Shown here piece by piece: positions 33,342 through 42,349 of a stretch of DNA of 64,000 bases (positions are counted from its first letter, which is position 1; the number at the start of each line of letters is the position of its first letter). Under the pieces are notes generated by a model. The model saw nothing but the letters and a program-made list of their open reading frames with translations. It was not told the origin of the DNA and did no database searches. The position numbers and the translations under genes were made by a program. The stretch comes from Tranquillimonas rosea (GTDB lineage: Bacteria > Pseudomonadota > Alphaproteobacteria > Rhodobacterales > Rhodobacteraceae): the NCBI RefSeq assembly GCF_900111315.1, contig NZ_FOGU01000011.1:1-64000 (forward strand), written 5' to 3'.

Positions 33342-33465
33342 GTTTTGCCTTTCCAACGCGCGAAAATCGGTTAACCAAGCGTTAAGTGAAGAAAAAAGAA
33401 AACTTAGGTTTTGACTCGCACCCCTGTTTTCCTGTTCTCTTCGTAACCAATGGGAGGAGACAGCG

Positions 33466-33792
33466 ATGGAACCGGCGCGCGCCGAGGTCTGTGACGTGTT
33501 CGTCATAGGCGCTTGCATCAGTGGATATGCGACTGCCTGCACCGACGGCATGAACCCGGCCGGGCAGGGCCCCTCGGGCGATGCGGTGAGCCTCGTCGCG
33601 CAGACGGTGGCACGTGCGACCCTTCGACCGGCGGATAGGGAATATGCGCGACGCGCAGACGATGTACTATGGCGCAGACGCGTGCGAGCGCCGCGGCCCG
33701 GCACGGAGGAGGTCGAGCCGACGGATGCATGGATGAAGCACGGGAGCGCCGCCCGCGAGAGGCGGCGGCCCGAGGGGAGGAGAGCGCAATGA
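33466..33792 (+). pseudogene. glpD: Internal-deletion remnant of glpD (108 codons left)
   Basis: The frame has a strong ribosome site (GGGAGGAG) and starts EVCDVFVIG, like the FAD-binding start of GlpD. The glycine motif is ruined (GACISGY instead of GGGINGxG). It then jumps to REYARRADDVLWRR, which matches the C-terminal GlpD motif (E. coli HEWVRRADDALWRR), followed by GTEEVEPTDAWM as in alphaproteobacterial GlpD tails. About 400 residues are missing in between. The position between glpR and glpS is where glpD sits in related operons. It cannot be active but may still be translated as a leader for glpS, which it overlaps by four bases. Confidence 0.72.
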
Positions 33793-34877
33793 CGCTGGAA
33801 CTCGACGGTGTCACCAAGGTCGTGGGCGGGCGGACGCATATCCATCCGACCGACCTCAGGCTCGAGGCGGGAACGATGAACGTTCTGCTGGGGCCGACCC
33901 TTGCCGGGAAGACATCCCTGATGCGCCTGATGGCCGGGCTCGACGTGCCGACCGAGGGCCGCGTGCTCTGGCGGGGCGAGGATGTCACCGGGATGCGCGT
34001 GCAGGACCGCAAGGTCGCGATGGTCTATCAGCAGTTCATCAATTACCCGTCGATGACCGTCTACGAGAACATCGCCTCGCCCCTGCGGCTGATGGGGCAA
34101 TCCCGCGACGAGATCGACGCGGCCGTGCGCAAGACCGCCGACCTGATGAAGCTGACACCGATGCTGGATCGTCGGCCGCTGGAGTTGTCGGGCGGCCAGC
34201 AGCAGCGCTGCGCGCTCGGCCGGGCGCTGGTGAAAGATGCCGGGCTGGTGCTGCTGGACGAGCCGCTGGCGAACCTCGACTACAAGCTGCGCGAGGAACT
34301 GCGCGCCGAGATCCCGCGCATCTTCGAGGAAGCGGGCTCGATCTTCGTCTACGCCACGACCGAGCCCGAAGAGGCGCTCTTGCTGGGCGGCAACACGGCG
34401 ACGCTTTGGGAGGGGCGGGTGACACAGTTCGGACCGACCCCGGCAGTCTATCGCAAGCCCGCCGACGCCACCACGGCGCGGGTGTTCTCGGACCCGCCGA
34501 TGAACTTTCTCGATCTCACGAAGTCGGGTCGCACGCTGACCTTCGCCGATGGCCGGACCGAAGAGGCGACAGACCGGCTCGAGACGCTGGCCGACGGCAC
34601 CTACATGGCGGGGTTCCGTCCGAACCACCTTTCACTCGAACCGCTCGCCGGAAACTCGCTGACCTTCCGCTGCACGCTCGAGGTGACCGAGATCACCGGC
34701 TCGGAGACCTTCGTGCACCTCGACCACGAGGGCACGCGCTGGGTCGGGCTGGCGCACGGCGTGCGGCATCTCGAGCTGGGGCGCGAGATGGACGTGCATC
34801 TCGATCCCGCGCACATCTACATTTTCGGCGAGGACGGCGATCTCGTCGCGCCGGCCGCCTACGCGGCGGCGGCCTGA
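33789..34877 (+). CDS. glpS: Glycerol ABC transporter ATP-binding protein 1
   Basis: A 362-residue ATPase. The Walker A is unusual (GPTLAGKT, residues 35-42). The Q-loop is MVYQQFINYPSMTV, the signature [15 protein letters not shown] and Walker B LVLLDEPLANLDYK. A C-terminal TOBE-type domain (about 280-355) follows. The H-loop histidine is replaced (YATTEPEEAL), so this may be the weaker partner of a heterodimer with GlpT. The start is ATG 33789, overlapping the glpD remnant. Homologous glp operons in Rhizobium carry the same two-ATPase design. Confidence 0.88.
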   Translation: MTLELDGVTKVVGGRTHIHPTDLRLEAGTMNVLLGPTLAGKTSLMRLMAGLDVPTEGRVLWRGEDVTGMRVQDRKVAMVYQQFINYPSMTVYENIASPLRLMGQSRDEIDAAVRKTADLMKLTPMLDRRPLELSGGQQQRCALGRALVKDAGLVLLDEPLANLDYKLREELRAEIPRIFEEAGSIFVYATTEPEEALLLGGNTATLWEGRVTQFGPTPAVYRKPADATTARVFSDPPMNFLDLTKSGRTLTFADGRTEEATDRLETLADGTYMAGFRPNHLSLEPLAGNSLTFRCTLEVTEITGSETFVHLDHEGTRWVGLAHGVRHLELGREMDVHLDPAHIYIFGEDGDLVAPAAYAAAA

Positions 34878-34888
34878 GGAGGAGGCTC

Positions 34889-35977
34889 ATGGCACAGATC
34901 ACCCTGGCGAACCTTGCGCATTCCTATCTGCCCAACCCTTCGGGCGAGGCGGATTTCGCGCTGAAGGAAATGAACCACGTCTGGACCGATGGCGAGGCCT
35001 ACGCGCTGCTGGGCTCGTCGGGCTGCGGCAAGACCACGCTCCTGAACATCATCTCGGGGCTTCTGCGCCCATCGCAGGGCCGCGTCTTCTTCGGCGACAC
35101 GGACGTCACGGACATGACCACGGCGGACCGCAACATCGCGCAGGTGTTCCAGTTTCCCGTCGTCTACGACACGATGACCGTGCGCGAGAACCTGGCCTTC
35201 CCGCTGAAGAACCGCGGCGCACCCAAGGATTACGTTCAGCAGCGGGTCGCCGAGATCTGCCGCATGATCGACATGGAGGATCAGCTCGACCGCAAGGCGC
35301 GGGGGCTGACGGCGGATGCCAAGCAGAAGATCAGCCTCGGGCGCGGGATGGTGCGCGAGGACGTCAACGCGATCCTGTTCGACGAGCCGCTCACCGTCAT
35401 CGACCCGCACATGAAGTGGGAGCTCAGGACCCAGCTCAAGGAACTGCATCAACGGTTCGGCCACACGATGATCTACGTCACCCACGACCAGACCGAGGCG
35501 CTGACCTTCGCGGACAAGGTCGTCGTGATGTCCGAGGGCCGCGTGGTGCAGATCGGCACGCCCGAAGAGCTGTTCGAGACGCCCGAGCACACCTTCGTCG
35601 GCTATTTCATCGGCTCGCCGGGCATGAACGTGCTGGACGCCACGGTCGAGGGCGGCAGTGCCCGCGTGGGGGCGCACGAGGTGCCGCTGGCCGGGCGGTA
35701 TGACGGGCTCACAGGACATGTCCAGATCGGCATCCGTCCCGAGTTCGCGCATCTCTCCGAGTCCGAGGGGCTGCCCGTCACGATCAAGCGGGTCGAGGAC
35801 GTCGGCCGCCACAAGATCGTTCGCGCCGACCACGAGGGGACCGAGATCAACATCATCGCGGCCGAGGGTGCCGAGATCGGCGCCGACCAGCGCCGCGTCG
35901 TCTTCGATCCCGACCGCGTCAACGTCTACGCGGACGCCTGGCGCGTCCCGCCGACCAGCATGGGGAGGGCCGCGTGA
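34889..35977 (+). CDS. glpT: Glycerol ABC transporter ATP-binding protein 2
   Basis: A 362-residue ATPase. Walker A is GSSGCGKT (42-49), the Q-loop AQVFQFPVVYDTMTV, Walker B AILFDEPLTVIDP and the H-loop YVTHDQTEAL. The ABC signature is degenerate (LTADAKQKISLGRG instead of LSGGQ). GlpS has a good signature and a poor H-loop while GlpT is the reverse, so the heterodimer probably has one full ATP site. The C-terminal TOBE domain is present. Its end overlaps glpP. Confidence 0.88.
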   Translation: MAQITLANLAHSYLPNPSGEADFALKEMNHVWTDGEAYALLGSSGCGKTTLLNIISGLLRPSQGRVFFGDTDVTDMTTADRNIAQVFQFPVVYDTMTVRENLAFPLKNRGAPKDYVQQRVAEICRMIDMEDQLDRKARGLTADAKQKISLGRGMVREDVNAILFDEPLTVIDPHMKWELRTQLKELHQRFGHTMIYVTHDQTEALTFADKVVVMSEGRVVQIGTPEELFETPEHTFVGYFIGSPGMNVLDATVEGGSARVGAHEVPLAGRYDGLTGHVQIGIRPEFAHLSESEGLPVTIKRVEDVGRHKIVRADHEGTEINIIAAEGAEIGADQRRVVFDPDRVNVYADAWRVPPTSMGRAA

Positions 35978-36852
35978 TGGACAAGCGCGTCAATCAGAAA
36001 GCCTGGCTGCTAGTCCTGCCGGTGCTGGTGCTGGTGGCGTTCTCTGCGGTGATCCCGCTGATGACGGTCGTCAACTACTCGGTCCAGGACAGCTTCGGAA
36101 ACAACCAGTTCTTCTGGGTCGGCCTCGAATGGTTCAAGGAGACGCTCGCCTCTGAACGGATCCGCGACGCGCTCGGCCGGCAGTTCATGTTCACGCTGAT
36201 CATCCTGGCCATCGAGGTGCCGCTGGGCATCCTCGTGGCGCTCAACATGCCCAAGAAGGGCTTCTGGGCGTCGGTCTGCCTGGTCCTGATGGCGCTGCCG
36301 CTGCTGATCCCGTGGAACGTTGTGGGGACGATCTGGCAGATCTTCGGCCGGGTCGACATCGGCCTTCTTGGCTACACGCTCGACGCGCTCGGGTTCGACT
36401 ACAACTACACGCAGGACGCGCTGGACGCCTGGATCACGATCATCGTCATGGACGTATGGCACTGGACCTCGCTCGTGGCGCTTCTGGCCTATGCGGGCCT
36501 GCAATCGATCCCCGAGGCGTATTACCAGGCGGCCAAGATCGACCAGGCGAGCCGCTGGAAGGTGTTCCGCTTCATCGAACTGCCGAAGATGTCCGGCGTG
36601 CTGACCATCGCGATCCTCCTGCGGTTCATGGACAGCTTCAAGATCTACACCGAGCCGTTCGTCGTCACCGGAGGCGGCCCCGGCAACTCGACCACGCTGT
36701 TGTCGATCGACCTGGTGAAGATGGCGCTGGGGCAGTTCGATCTCGGGCCCGCCGCGGCGTTCTCGATCATCTACTTCCTCATCATCCTGCTGGTCAGCTG
36801 GGTGTTCTTCACCGTGATGACCAACCTCGACAAGGAGGAGGGCCCGAAATGA
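35977..36852 (+). CDS. glpP: Glycerol ABC transporter permease 1
   Basis: A 291-residue MalF-type permease with six helices. The EAA loop is IPEAYYQAAKIDQASRWKVF (about residues 176-195). The conserved late stretch is TEPFVVTGGGPGNST. ATG 35977 overlaps the glpT stop (TGATG), and a GTG one codon earlier is possible. It pairs with the next gene to form the heterodimeric channel. Confidence 0.88.
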   Translation: MDKRVNQKAWLLVLPVLVLVAFSAVIPLMTVVNYSVQDSFGNNQFFWVGLEWFKETLASERIRDALGRQFMFTLIILAIEVPLGILVALNMPKKGFWASVCLVLMALPLLIPWNVVGTIWQIFGRVDIGLLGYTLDALGFDYNYTQDALDAWITIIVMDVWHWTSLVALLAYAGLQSIPEAYYQAAKIDQASRWKVFRFIELPKMSGVLTIAILLRFMDSFKIYTEPFVVTGGGPGNSTTLLSIDLVKMALGQFDLGPAAAFSIIYFLIILLVSWVFFTVMTNLDKEEGPK

Positions 36853-37727
36853 CCAACGTCGACGCCCGCGCCGACAGCGGCACCTCGACCGGCACGCGGA
36901 CACGCACCGCGGCGCGGTCGGGCTTCCGGATCAACAGCAAGGCGGTGGTGATGACGCTCTACCTCGCCTTCCTGCTGATCCCGATCTACTGGCTCGTGAA
37001 CATGAGCCTGAAGACCAACAACGAGATCCTGTCGACCTTCTCGCTCTGGCCGCGCAACCTGACGTTCCAGAACTACATGACGATCTTCACCGATCCGTCG
37101 TGGTACTGGGGCTACATCAACTCGATCATCTACGTGACGATGAACACGGTGATCTCGATCGTCGTGGCGCTGCCGGCGGCCTACGCCTTCAGTCGCTACA
37201 CATTCCTCGGGGACAAGCACCTGTTCTTCTGGCTGCTGACGAACCGAATGGCGCCGCCGGCGGTCTTCGCGCTGCCGTTCTTCCAGCTGTATTCCTCGGT
37301 GGGACTGTTCGACACGCATATCGCCGTGGCGCTGGCGCACACGCTGTTCAACGTGCCGCTGGCGGTGTGGATTCTCGAAGGCTTCATGCGTGGCGTTCCG
37401 AAGGAGATCGACGAGACCGCCTATATCGACGGCTACTCGTTCGGGAGGTTCTTCGTGAAGATCTTCATGCCACTCGTGGCCTCGGGCATCGGCGTGACTG
37501 CTTTCTTCTGCTTCATGTTCTCGTGGGTGGAGCTGCTTCTGAGCCGCACGCTGACCAGCGTCGACGCCAAGCCGATCGCGGCGACGATGACGCGCACGGT
37601 CTCGGCCTCGGGGCTCGACTGGGGGGTGCTGGCCGCAGCGGGGGTGCTGACCATCATCCCCGGCGCGCTGGTCATCTATTTCGTCCGTAATTACATCGCC
37701 AAGGGCTTTGCCCTGGGCCGCGTGTAG
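36849..37727 (+). CDS. glpQ: Glycerol ABC transporter permease 2
   Basis: A 292-residue MalG-type permease with a Thr/Arg-rich N-terminus of about 28 residues and six helices. The EAA loop is VPKEIDETAYIDGYSFGRFF (about residues 180-199). PAAYAFSRYTFLGDKHLFFWLLTNRM matches the family. It starts inside the end of glpP (ATGA overlap). This is the transporter GlpQ, not the glycerophosphodiesterase that carries the same symbol in enteric bacteria. Confidence 0.87.
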   Translation: MTNVDARADSGTSTGTRTRTAARSGFRINSKAVVMTLYLAFLLIPIYWLVNMSLKTNNEILSTFSLWPRNLTFQNYMTIFTDPSWYWGYINSIIYVTMNTVISIVVALPAAYAFSRYTFLGDKHLFFWLLTNRMAPPAVFALPFFQLYSSVGLFDTHIAVALAHTLFNVPLAVWILEGFMRGVPKEIDETAYIDGYSFGRFFVKIFMPLVASGIGVTAFFCFMFSWVELLLSRTLTSVDAKPIAATMTRTVSASGLDWGVLAAAGVLTIIPGALVIYFVRNYIAKGFALGRV

Positions 37728-37739
37728 GGAGATACGCTC

Positions 37740-38012
37740 ATGGCTTGGATGGCATGGACCTGGCCCACCGCGGCCTTCTTCGCCTTCATCGCGGCGTGCC
37801 TGATCGTCTTCACGGTCCTGGGGTTGAGGCGCCCCGAGACGCCGCGCACCGGCGTCCTCGGGATCGAGACGACACGCGGCGACCGTCTGTTCATCACGCT
37901 TCTGGGCTCGGCCTATATCAATCTGGCCTGGCTCGGTCTCGTCAGTGCGCCGCAATGGGGCGCGCTGATCGTCTGCCTGATCTTTGCCGCAGCGGTGTTC
38001 CGCTGGGTCTGA
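37740..38012 (+). CDS. DUF2160 small membrane protein of the glycerol transporter operon
   Basis: A 90-residue protein with two or three hydrophobic segments (about 8-28, 48-66 and 68-88) joined by a loop RRPETPRTGVLGIETTRGDR. DUF2160 proteins lie between the permease and the receptor gene in glycerol ABC operons of alphaproteobacteria (called glpU in Rhizobium, as I recall it). A transporter accessory role is assumed. No catalytic motif is visible. Confidence 0.82.
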   Translation: MAWMAWTWPTAAFFAFIAACLIVFTVLGLRRPETPRTGVLGIETTRGDRLFITLLGSAYINLAWLGLVSAPQWGALIVCLIFAAAVFRWV

Positions 38013-38088
38013 TCGGCAGACGTGCGACTGCGGCCGGCGCGGGGCGCCGGCTGCTTCTGAAGGGTTCAGAAAATAGGGAGGAACCATA

Positions 38089-39798
38089 ATGACCCTCTGT
38101 TACAGATCGACGACGGCGCTCGGGCTTGCGCTGGCGGTACTCGCCAGCCCCGCGCTCGCGGGCATGGAAGAGGCCCGCGAATTCCTCGACAACGAGATCG
38201 GCGAGATGTCCTCGCTGACCCGCGAGGAAATGGAAGAGGAGATGCAGTGGTTCGTCGATGCCGCCCAGGAATTCCAGGGCATGGACATCAACGTCGTCTC
38301 CGAGACGATCGCCACGCACGAATACGAAAGCCAGGTTCTGGCTCCGGCGTTCAGCGCCATCACCGGCATCAATCTGACCCACGACCTGATCGGCGAGGGT
38401 GACGTGGTCGAGCGTCTGCAGACGCAGATGCAGTCGGGCGAGAACGTCTATGACGCCTATGTCAACGACTCGGACCTGATCGGCACCCACTGGCGCTATC
38501 AGCAGGCGCGCAATCTGACCGAGTGGATGGACGAGGAGGGCGCCGACGTCACTTCGCCGACGCTCGATCTGGACGATTTCATCGGGCTCGAGTTCACGAC
38601 CGGCCCCGACGACATGCTCTACCAGCTGCCGGACCAGCAGTTCGCGAACCTGTACTGGTTCCGCTACGACTGGTTCAACGACCCCGAGATCCAGGCCGCC
38701 TTCGAAGAGGAGTACGGCTACGAGCTGGGCGTTCCGGTGAACTGGTCGGCCTACGAGGACATCGCCGAGTTCTTCACCGGCCGCGAGATCGACGGCCAGG
38801 AAGTCTATGGCAACATGGACTACGGCAAGAAGGACCCGAGCCTCGGCTGGCGCTTCACCGATGCCTGGATGTCGATGGCCGGCATGGGCGACAAGGGCGA
38901 GCCGAACGGCCTTCCGGTCGACGAATGGGGCGTCCGCGTCAACGAGAACAGCCAGCCCGTCGGCTCGTGCATGGCCCGCGGCGGCGCCACCAACAGCCCC
39001 GCGGCCGTCTACGCGATCGAGAAGTACAAGTACTGGCTCGAGAACTTCACCCCGCCGGCCGCCGCTGGCATGACCTTCTCCGAGGCCGGGCCCGTCCCGG
39101 CGCAGGGGAACATCGCCCAGCAGATGTTCATGTACACGACCTTCGTGCCCTCGCTTGTGCAGGACGGTCTGCCGATCATGAACGAGGACGGCACGCCGAA
39201 ATGGCGTCTCGCCCCCAGCCCGCACGGGGCCTACTGGGAAGAGGGGATGAAGATCGGCTACCAGGACGTGGGGTCGTGGACGATCCTCGACTCGACCCCG
39301 GTGGACCGGGCGAAGGCGGCCTGGCTCTATGCCCAGTTCGTCACCTCCAAGACTGTGGACGTCAAGAAGAGCCATGAGGGTCTGACCTTCATCCGCGAAT
39401 CCACGATCGAGCATGAGAGCTTCACCGACCGCGCGCCCAAGCTAGGCGGTCTGGTTGAGTTCTATCGTTCGCCGGCGCGCACCCAGTGGTCGCCCACCGG
39501 CACCAACATCCCGGACTATCCGCGCCTGGCGCAGCTGTGGTGGCAGAACATCGGCGACGCGTCCTCGGGCGCCAAGTCGGCCAAGGAGGCGCTCGACGCG
39601 CTCTGCGAACAGACCGAGGATGTGCTCGAGCGTATCCAGCGGGCGGGCATCCAGGGCGAACTCGGCCCGAACCTGAACGAAGAGCGTGACCCGCAGTACT
39701 GGCTGGACCAGGAAGGTGCGCCGAAGCCCGCGCTCGAGAACGAGGATCCGGAGCCGCAGACCGTCAAGTACGACGAGCTGATCGCCTCCTGGCAGTAA
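38089..39798 (+). CDS. glpV: Glycerol ABC transporter substrate-binding protein
   Basis: A 569-residue periplasmic receptor, large for the family-1 fold as is normal for GlpV. A signal peptide (about 1-24, cleavage near ALA) is followed by an acidic helical stretch (EEMEEEMQWF). The receptor core has VYDAYVNDSDLIGTHWRY and DDMLYQLPDQQFANLYWFRYDWF. A strong AGGGAGGA ribosome site precedes ATG 38089. It is the last gene of the operon and is followed by a textbook terminator. Confidence 0.9.
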   Translation: MTLCYRSTTALGLALAVLASPALAGMEEAREFLDNEIGEMSSLTREEMEEEMQWFVDAAQEFQGMDINVVSETIATHEYESQVLAPAFSAITGINLTHDLIGEGDVVERLQTQMQSGENVYDAYVNDSDLIGTHWRYQQARNLTEWMDEEGADVTSPTLDLDDFIGLEFTTGPDDMLYQLPDQQFANLYWFRYDWFNDPEIQAAFEEEYGYELGVPVNWSAYEDIAEFFTGREIDGQEVYGNMDYGKKDPSLGWRFTDAWMSMAGMGDKGEPNGLPVDEWGVRVNENSQPVGSCMARGGATNSPAAVYAIEKYKYWLENFTPPAAAGMTFSEAGPVPAQGNIAQQMFMYTTFVPSLVQDGLPIMNEDGTPKWRLAPSPHGAYWEEGMKIGYQDVGSWTILDSTPVDRAKAAWLYAQFVTSKTVDVKKSHEGLTFIRESTIEHESFTDRAPKLGGLVEFYRSPARTQWSPTGTNIPDYPRLAQLWWQNIGDASSGAKSAKEALDALCEQTEDVLERIQRAGIQGELGPNLNEERDPQYWLDQEGAPKPALENEDPEPQTVKYDELIASWQ

Positions 39799-39824
39799 GC
39801 CGGACCTTCTCTGACAGCTGATTG

Positions 39825-39853
39825 CGGCGGCCCCTCGGGGCCGCCGTTTTTTT
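39825..39853 (+). terminator. Rho-independent terminator of the glycerol operon
   Basis: CGGCGGCCCC and GGGGCCGCCG form a perfect 10-bp stem closed by TC, directly followed by seven T residues, 26 bases after the glpV stop. Confidence 0.92.
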
Positions 39854-40018
39854 CGTTCCGGAGCAGGGGCCGCGCCTGACCCTGCGGCACTCCCATGCAC
39901 GGCGCGCAACCCGCCCATGTGCGCAGACACCTTGCGGGACGGCCGCAGGGCCTTAGCTTGCATCCTTTCTGCGGTGCAGCGCCGTGCCGTCCTCCGTCCC
40001 GAACCGAATGCGAGCCTC

Positions 40019-41215
40019 ATGACCGCCGATCCGCGCCAGGCCAAGCTGACCATCCTGTCCCTCGCTATCGGCGCCTTCGCGATCGGGGTGTCCGAGTTCG
40101 CGGCGATGGGGCTTCTGCCATATTTTGCCACCGGCCTAGACGTGACCGAGCCCGTGGCGGGCTACGCCATCAGCGGCTATGCGCTCGGCGTGGTGATCGG
40201 GGCGCCGGTGCTGGCGGTGCTGGGCGCGCGGCTGTCGCGCAAGACGTTCCTGACGATGCTGATCGGGGCCTTCGCGCTCGCCAACCTTCTGGGGGCGATG
40301 GCGCCGGACATCGCCACCTTTACCGGCGCGCGGGTGCTGGCCGGGCTGCCGCATGGCGCGTATCTGGGCATCGCGATGCTGGTGGCGGCGGACCTGCTGC
40401 CGAAAGGGCAGCGCGCGGCGGGCGTGGCGAAGGTGATGCTGGGCCTGACGATCGCGAACGTCGTCGGCGTTCCCACCGCCGGGGCGATCGGGCAGACCTT
40501 TGGCTGGCGCTGGTGTTTCGTCATCGTCGGCGCGCTGGCGCTGTTGTCGCTGACGATGATCTCGCGGTTCGCGCCCGCCGACGCGCCCGACCCCGACGCC
40601 AGCCCCCTTCGTGAGCTTGGAGCGCTGCGCAACCGCGCGGTCTGGCTGACGCTGATGGTCGGCGCGGTGGGCTTCGGGGGTATCTTCGCCGTCTATTCCT
40701 ATCTCTCTGCGGCGATGATCGAGGCGGCCGCCGCGCCGGAATGGAGTATCCCGATGGCGCTGTCGGCCTTCGGCGTCGGCACCACGATCGGCAATGTCGT
40801 GGCAGGGCGGCTGGCCTCATGGTCGCGGCTCGGCGGGGCGTTTGTCCTGTTGTGCGGCATGGTGGTCGTGCCGGTGATCTACACGATGGTGCTGGGCAGC
40901 TGGCCGGCGATGATCGCGGTGGTGCTGCTGCTGGGCATGACGGCCGGGCTCGTCATTCCGTTACAGATGCGGCTGATGGACGTGGCCGGCGACGCGCAGT
41001 CGCTCGCAGCCGCGCTGAACCACGCCGCGTTCAACCTCGCCAACGCGCTCGGGCCCTATATGGCCGGGCTTGCCCTGGCGGCGGGGTATGGCTGGGCATC
41101 GACCGGCTGGGTCGGAGCCGGCCTCGCGGCGGCGGGCGTGGCCGCGCTCGGCGTCGCGTGGCTCGACACCCGCAGACCGGGCAAGTCCGTGCCGGCGGCG
41201 TCGGGCAGCTGTTGA
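40019..41215 (+). CDS. MFS transporter, AraJ/sugar-efflux type
   Basis: A 398-residue protein with 12 predicted helices. The DHA1-type N-terminal motif is AIGVSEFAAMGLLPYFATGLDV. Motif A is LGARLSRKTF, and GLPHGAYLGIAMLVAADL is typical of arabinose-polymer or chloramphenicol-type exporters. ATG 40019 is preferred because the hydrophobic core starts soon after it, and an upstream in-frame ATG would add an Arg-rich tail. It stands alone. The substrate is unknown. Confidence 0.86.
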   Translation: MTADPRQAKLTILSLAIGAFAIGVSEFAAMGLLPYFATGLDVTEPVAGYAISGYALGVVIGAPVLAVLGARLSRKTFLTMLIGAFALANLLGAMAPDIATFTGARVLAGLPHGAYLGIAMLVAADLLPKGQRAAGVAKVMLGLTIANVVGVPTAGAIGQTFGWRWCFVIVGALALLSLTMISRFAPADAPDPDASPLRELGALRNRAVWLTLMVGAVGFGGIFAVYSYLSAAMIEAAAAPEWSIPMALSAFGVGTTIGNVVAGRLASWSRLGGAFVLLCGMVVVPVIYTMVLGSWPAMIAVVLLLGMTAGLVIPLQMRLMDVAGDAQSLAAALNHAAFNLANALGPYMAGLALAAGYGWASTGWVGAGLAAAGVAALGVAWLDTRRPGKSVPAASGSC

Positions 41216-41228
41216 GGGATCGGGGCGC

Positions 41229-41258
41229 GGGCGCCGCGGCACGGAGGCCCCGGCGCCC
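41229..41258. terminator. Hairpin between convergent MFS and TRAP genes
   Basis: GGGCGCCG and CGGCGCCC pair over 8-9 bp around a 14-base loop, centred in the 55-base gap between the two gene ends. No T-run. It may act in both directions. Confidence 0.45.
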
Positions 41259-41270
41259 GGATCGGTCGGT

Positions 41271-42335
41271 CTAGCCGCGGTTGGCGAGAAGCGGCAGTGT
41301 CATTTCCTTGGCATAGGCCCGCGCGCTCTCGAGATAGGGCTCGTAGCTCTCGCGGACCCGCGCGACATCCTCGCTCTCGGCCGACAGCTCGTCGGCGACC
41401 TCCCACCAGGCCTCTTTCATCGCCGCGACGACATCGTCGGGGAATTGCAGGAACTCGACCCCGCCATCCCTGAGCTCGGCCATCGCCTGCGCGTTGAAGT
41501 AGTCGAACTGGGCGTGCGCCTCGAGCGCCGAGGCATAGGCCGCGGCCCGGCAGATCGCCTGCAGGTCGGCGGGCAGCTCGTCCCAGGCGTCCTGGTTGAA
41601 CACGATCGCCAGGCCCGCGCCGGGTTCGTTGTAGGCGGGAACGTAGCAGAGGTCCGTGATCTTCTGCAGACCGAAGGCTTGGTCCAGCATCGGGCCCACC
41701 CACTCTGCGGCGTCGATGGCGCCCGATTGCAGTGACTGGAAGATCTCCGGCGGCGGCATCAGCACGGCGTTGACCCCGAGCTTGCGGTATATCTCGCCCC
41801 CCAGGCCGGCGACCCGCATGTTCAGGCCTTGAAGGTCATCCACGCTCTCGATGCGGTTCTTGAACCAGCCGCCCGACTGGGTGTTCGAGTTGCCGGAATA
41901 GAGCGGCTTCAGGCCGCGCTGCGCATAGATGTCGTCCCACAGCTCCTGGCCGCCGCCATGCTCCAGCCAGGCGACGTGCTCGAACGATGTCAGGCCGAAC
42001 GGCACACCAGTGAACCAGTGCAGGGCCGGGTTCTTGCCCGCGGCATAGTAGGTCGGGCCGTGGCCCACGGGCGCGTTGCCCTGCTGCACGGCATCCTCGA
42101 CGCCGAAGGGCGGGACCAGCTCGCCGCCGCCATAGATGGTAAAGCTCATCCGGCCGTCCGACATCGCCTCGACCTTTTCGGCGAAGTTCTGGACGTTGGT
42201 GCCCACGCCGGGGGCGTTCTTCGGGAACGCGGTCGGCAGGTTCCACTGGATATTGCCCTGCGCGACGGCCGGGGCGGCCAGCGGCACGGTCGCGGCGCCC
42301 AGGGCGCCGGTTGCGATGAAGTCTCTGCGTCTCAA
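41271..42335 (-). CDS. TRAP substrate-binding protein, TakP-like, Tat-exported
   Basis: A 354-residue receptor. The twin-arginine leader (MRRRDFIATGALGAA, cleaved near AVAQ, residue 26) shows export in folded form. TakP-type landmarks are SGGWF (154-158), LNMRVAGLGGEIYRKLG (Arg174) and DAAEWVGPM (209-216). TakP relatives bind 2-oxo acids with a sodium ion or form dimers. It is the last gene of a minus-strand run isoaspartyl peptidase, dctQ, dctM, dctP. The ligand is not known. Confidence 0.88.
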   Translation of the reverse strand: MRRRDFIATGALGAATVPLAAPAVAQGNIQWNLPTAFPKNAPGVGTNVQNFAEKVEAMSDGRMSFTIYGGGELVPPFGVEDAVQQGNAPVGHGPTYYAAGKNPALHWFTGVPFGLTSFEHVAWLEHGGGQELWDDIYAQRGLKPLYSGNSNTQSGGWFKNRIESVDDLQGLNMRVAGLGGEIYRKLGVNAVLMPPPEIFQSLQSGAIDAAEWVGPMLDQAFGLQKITDLCYVPAYNEPGAGLAIVFNQDAWDELPADLQAICRAAAYASALEAHAQFDYFNAQAMAELRDGGVEFLQFPDDVVAAMKEAWWEVADELSAESEDVARVRESYEPYLESARAYAKEMTLPLLANRG

Positions 42336-42349
42336 GCGGTATCCCCTCC

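Noticed and set aside
39854-40018. Upstream in-frame start for the MFS gene at 39917
   Set aside because: It would add an Arg/Ala-rich hydrophilic tail not seen in the family. ATG 40019 lies just before the first helix.
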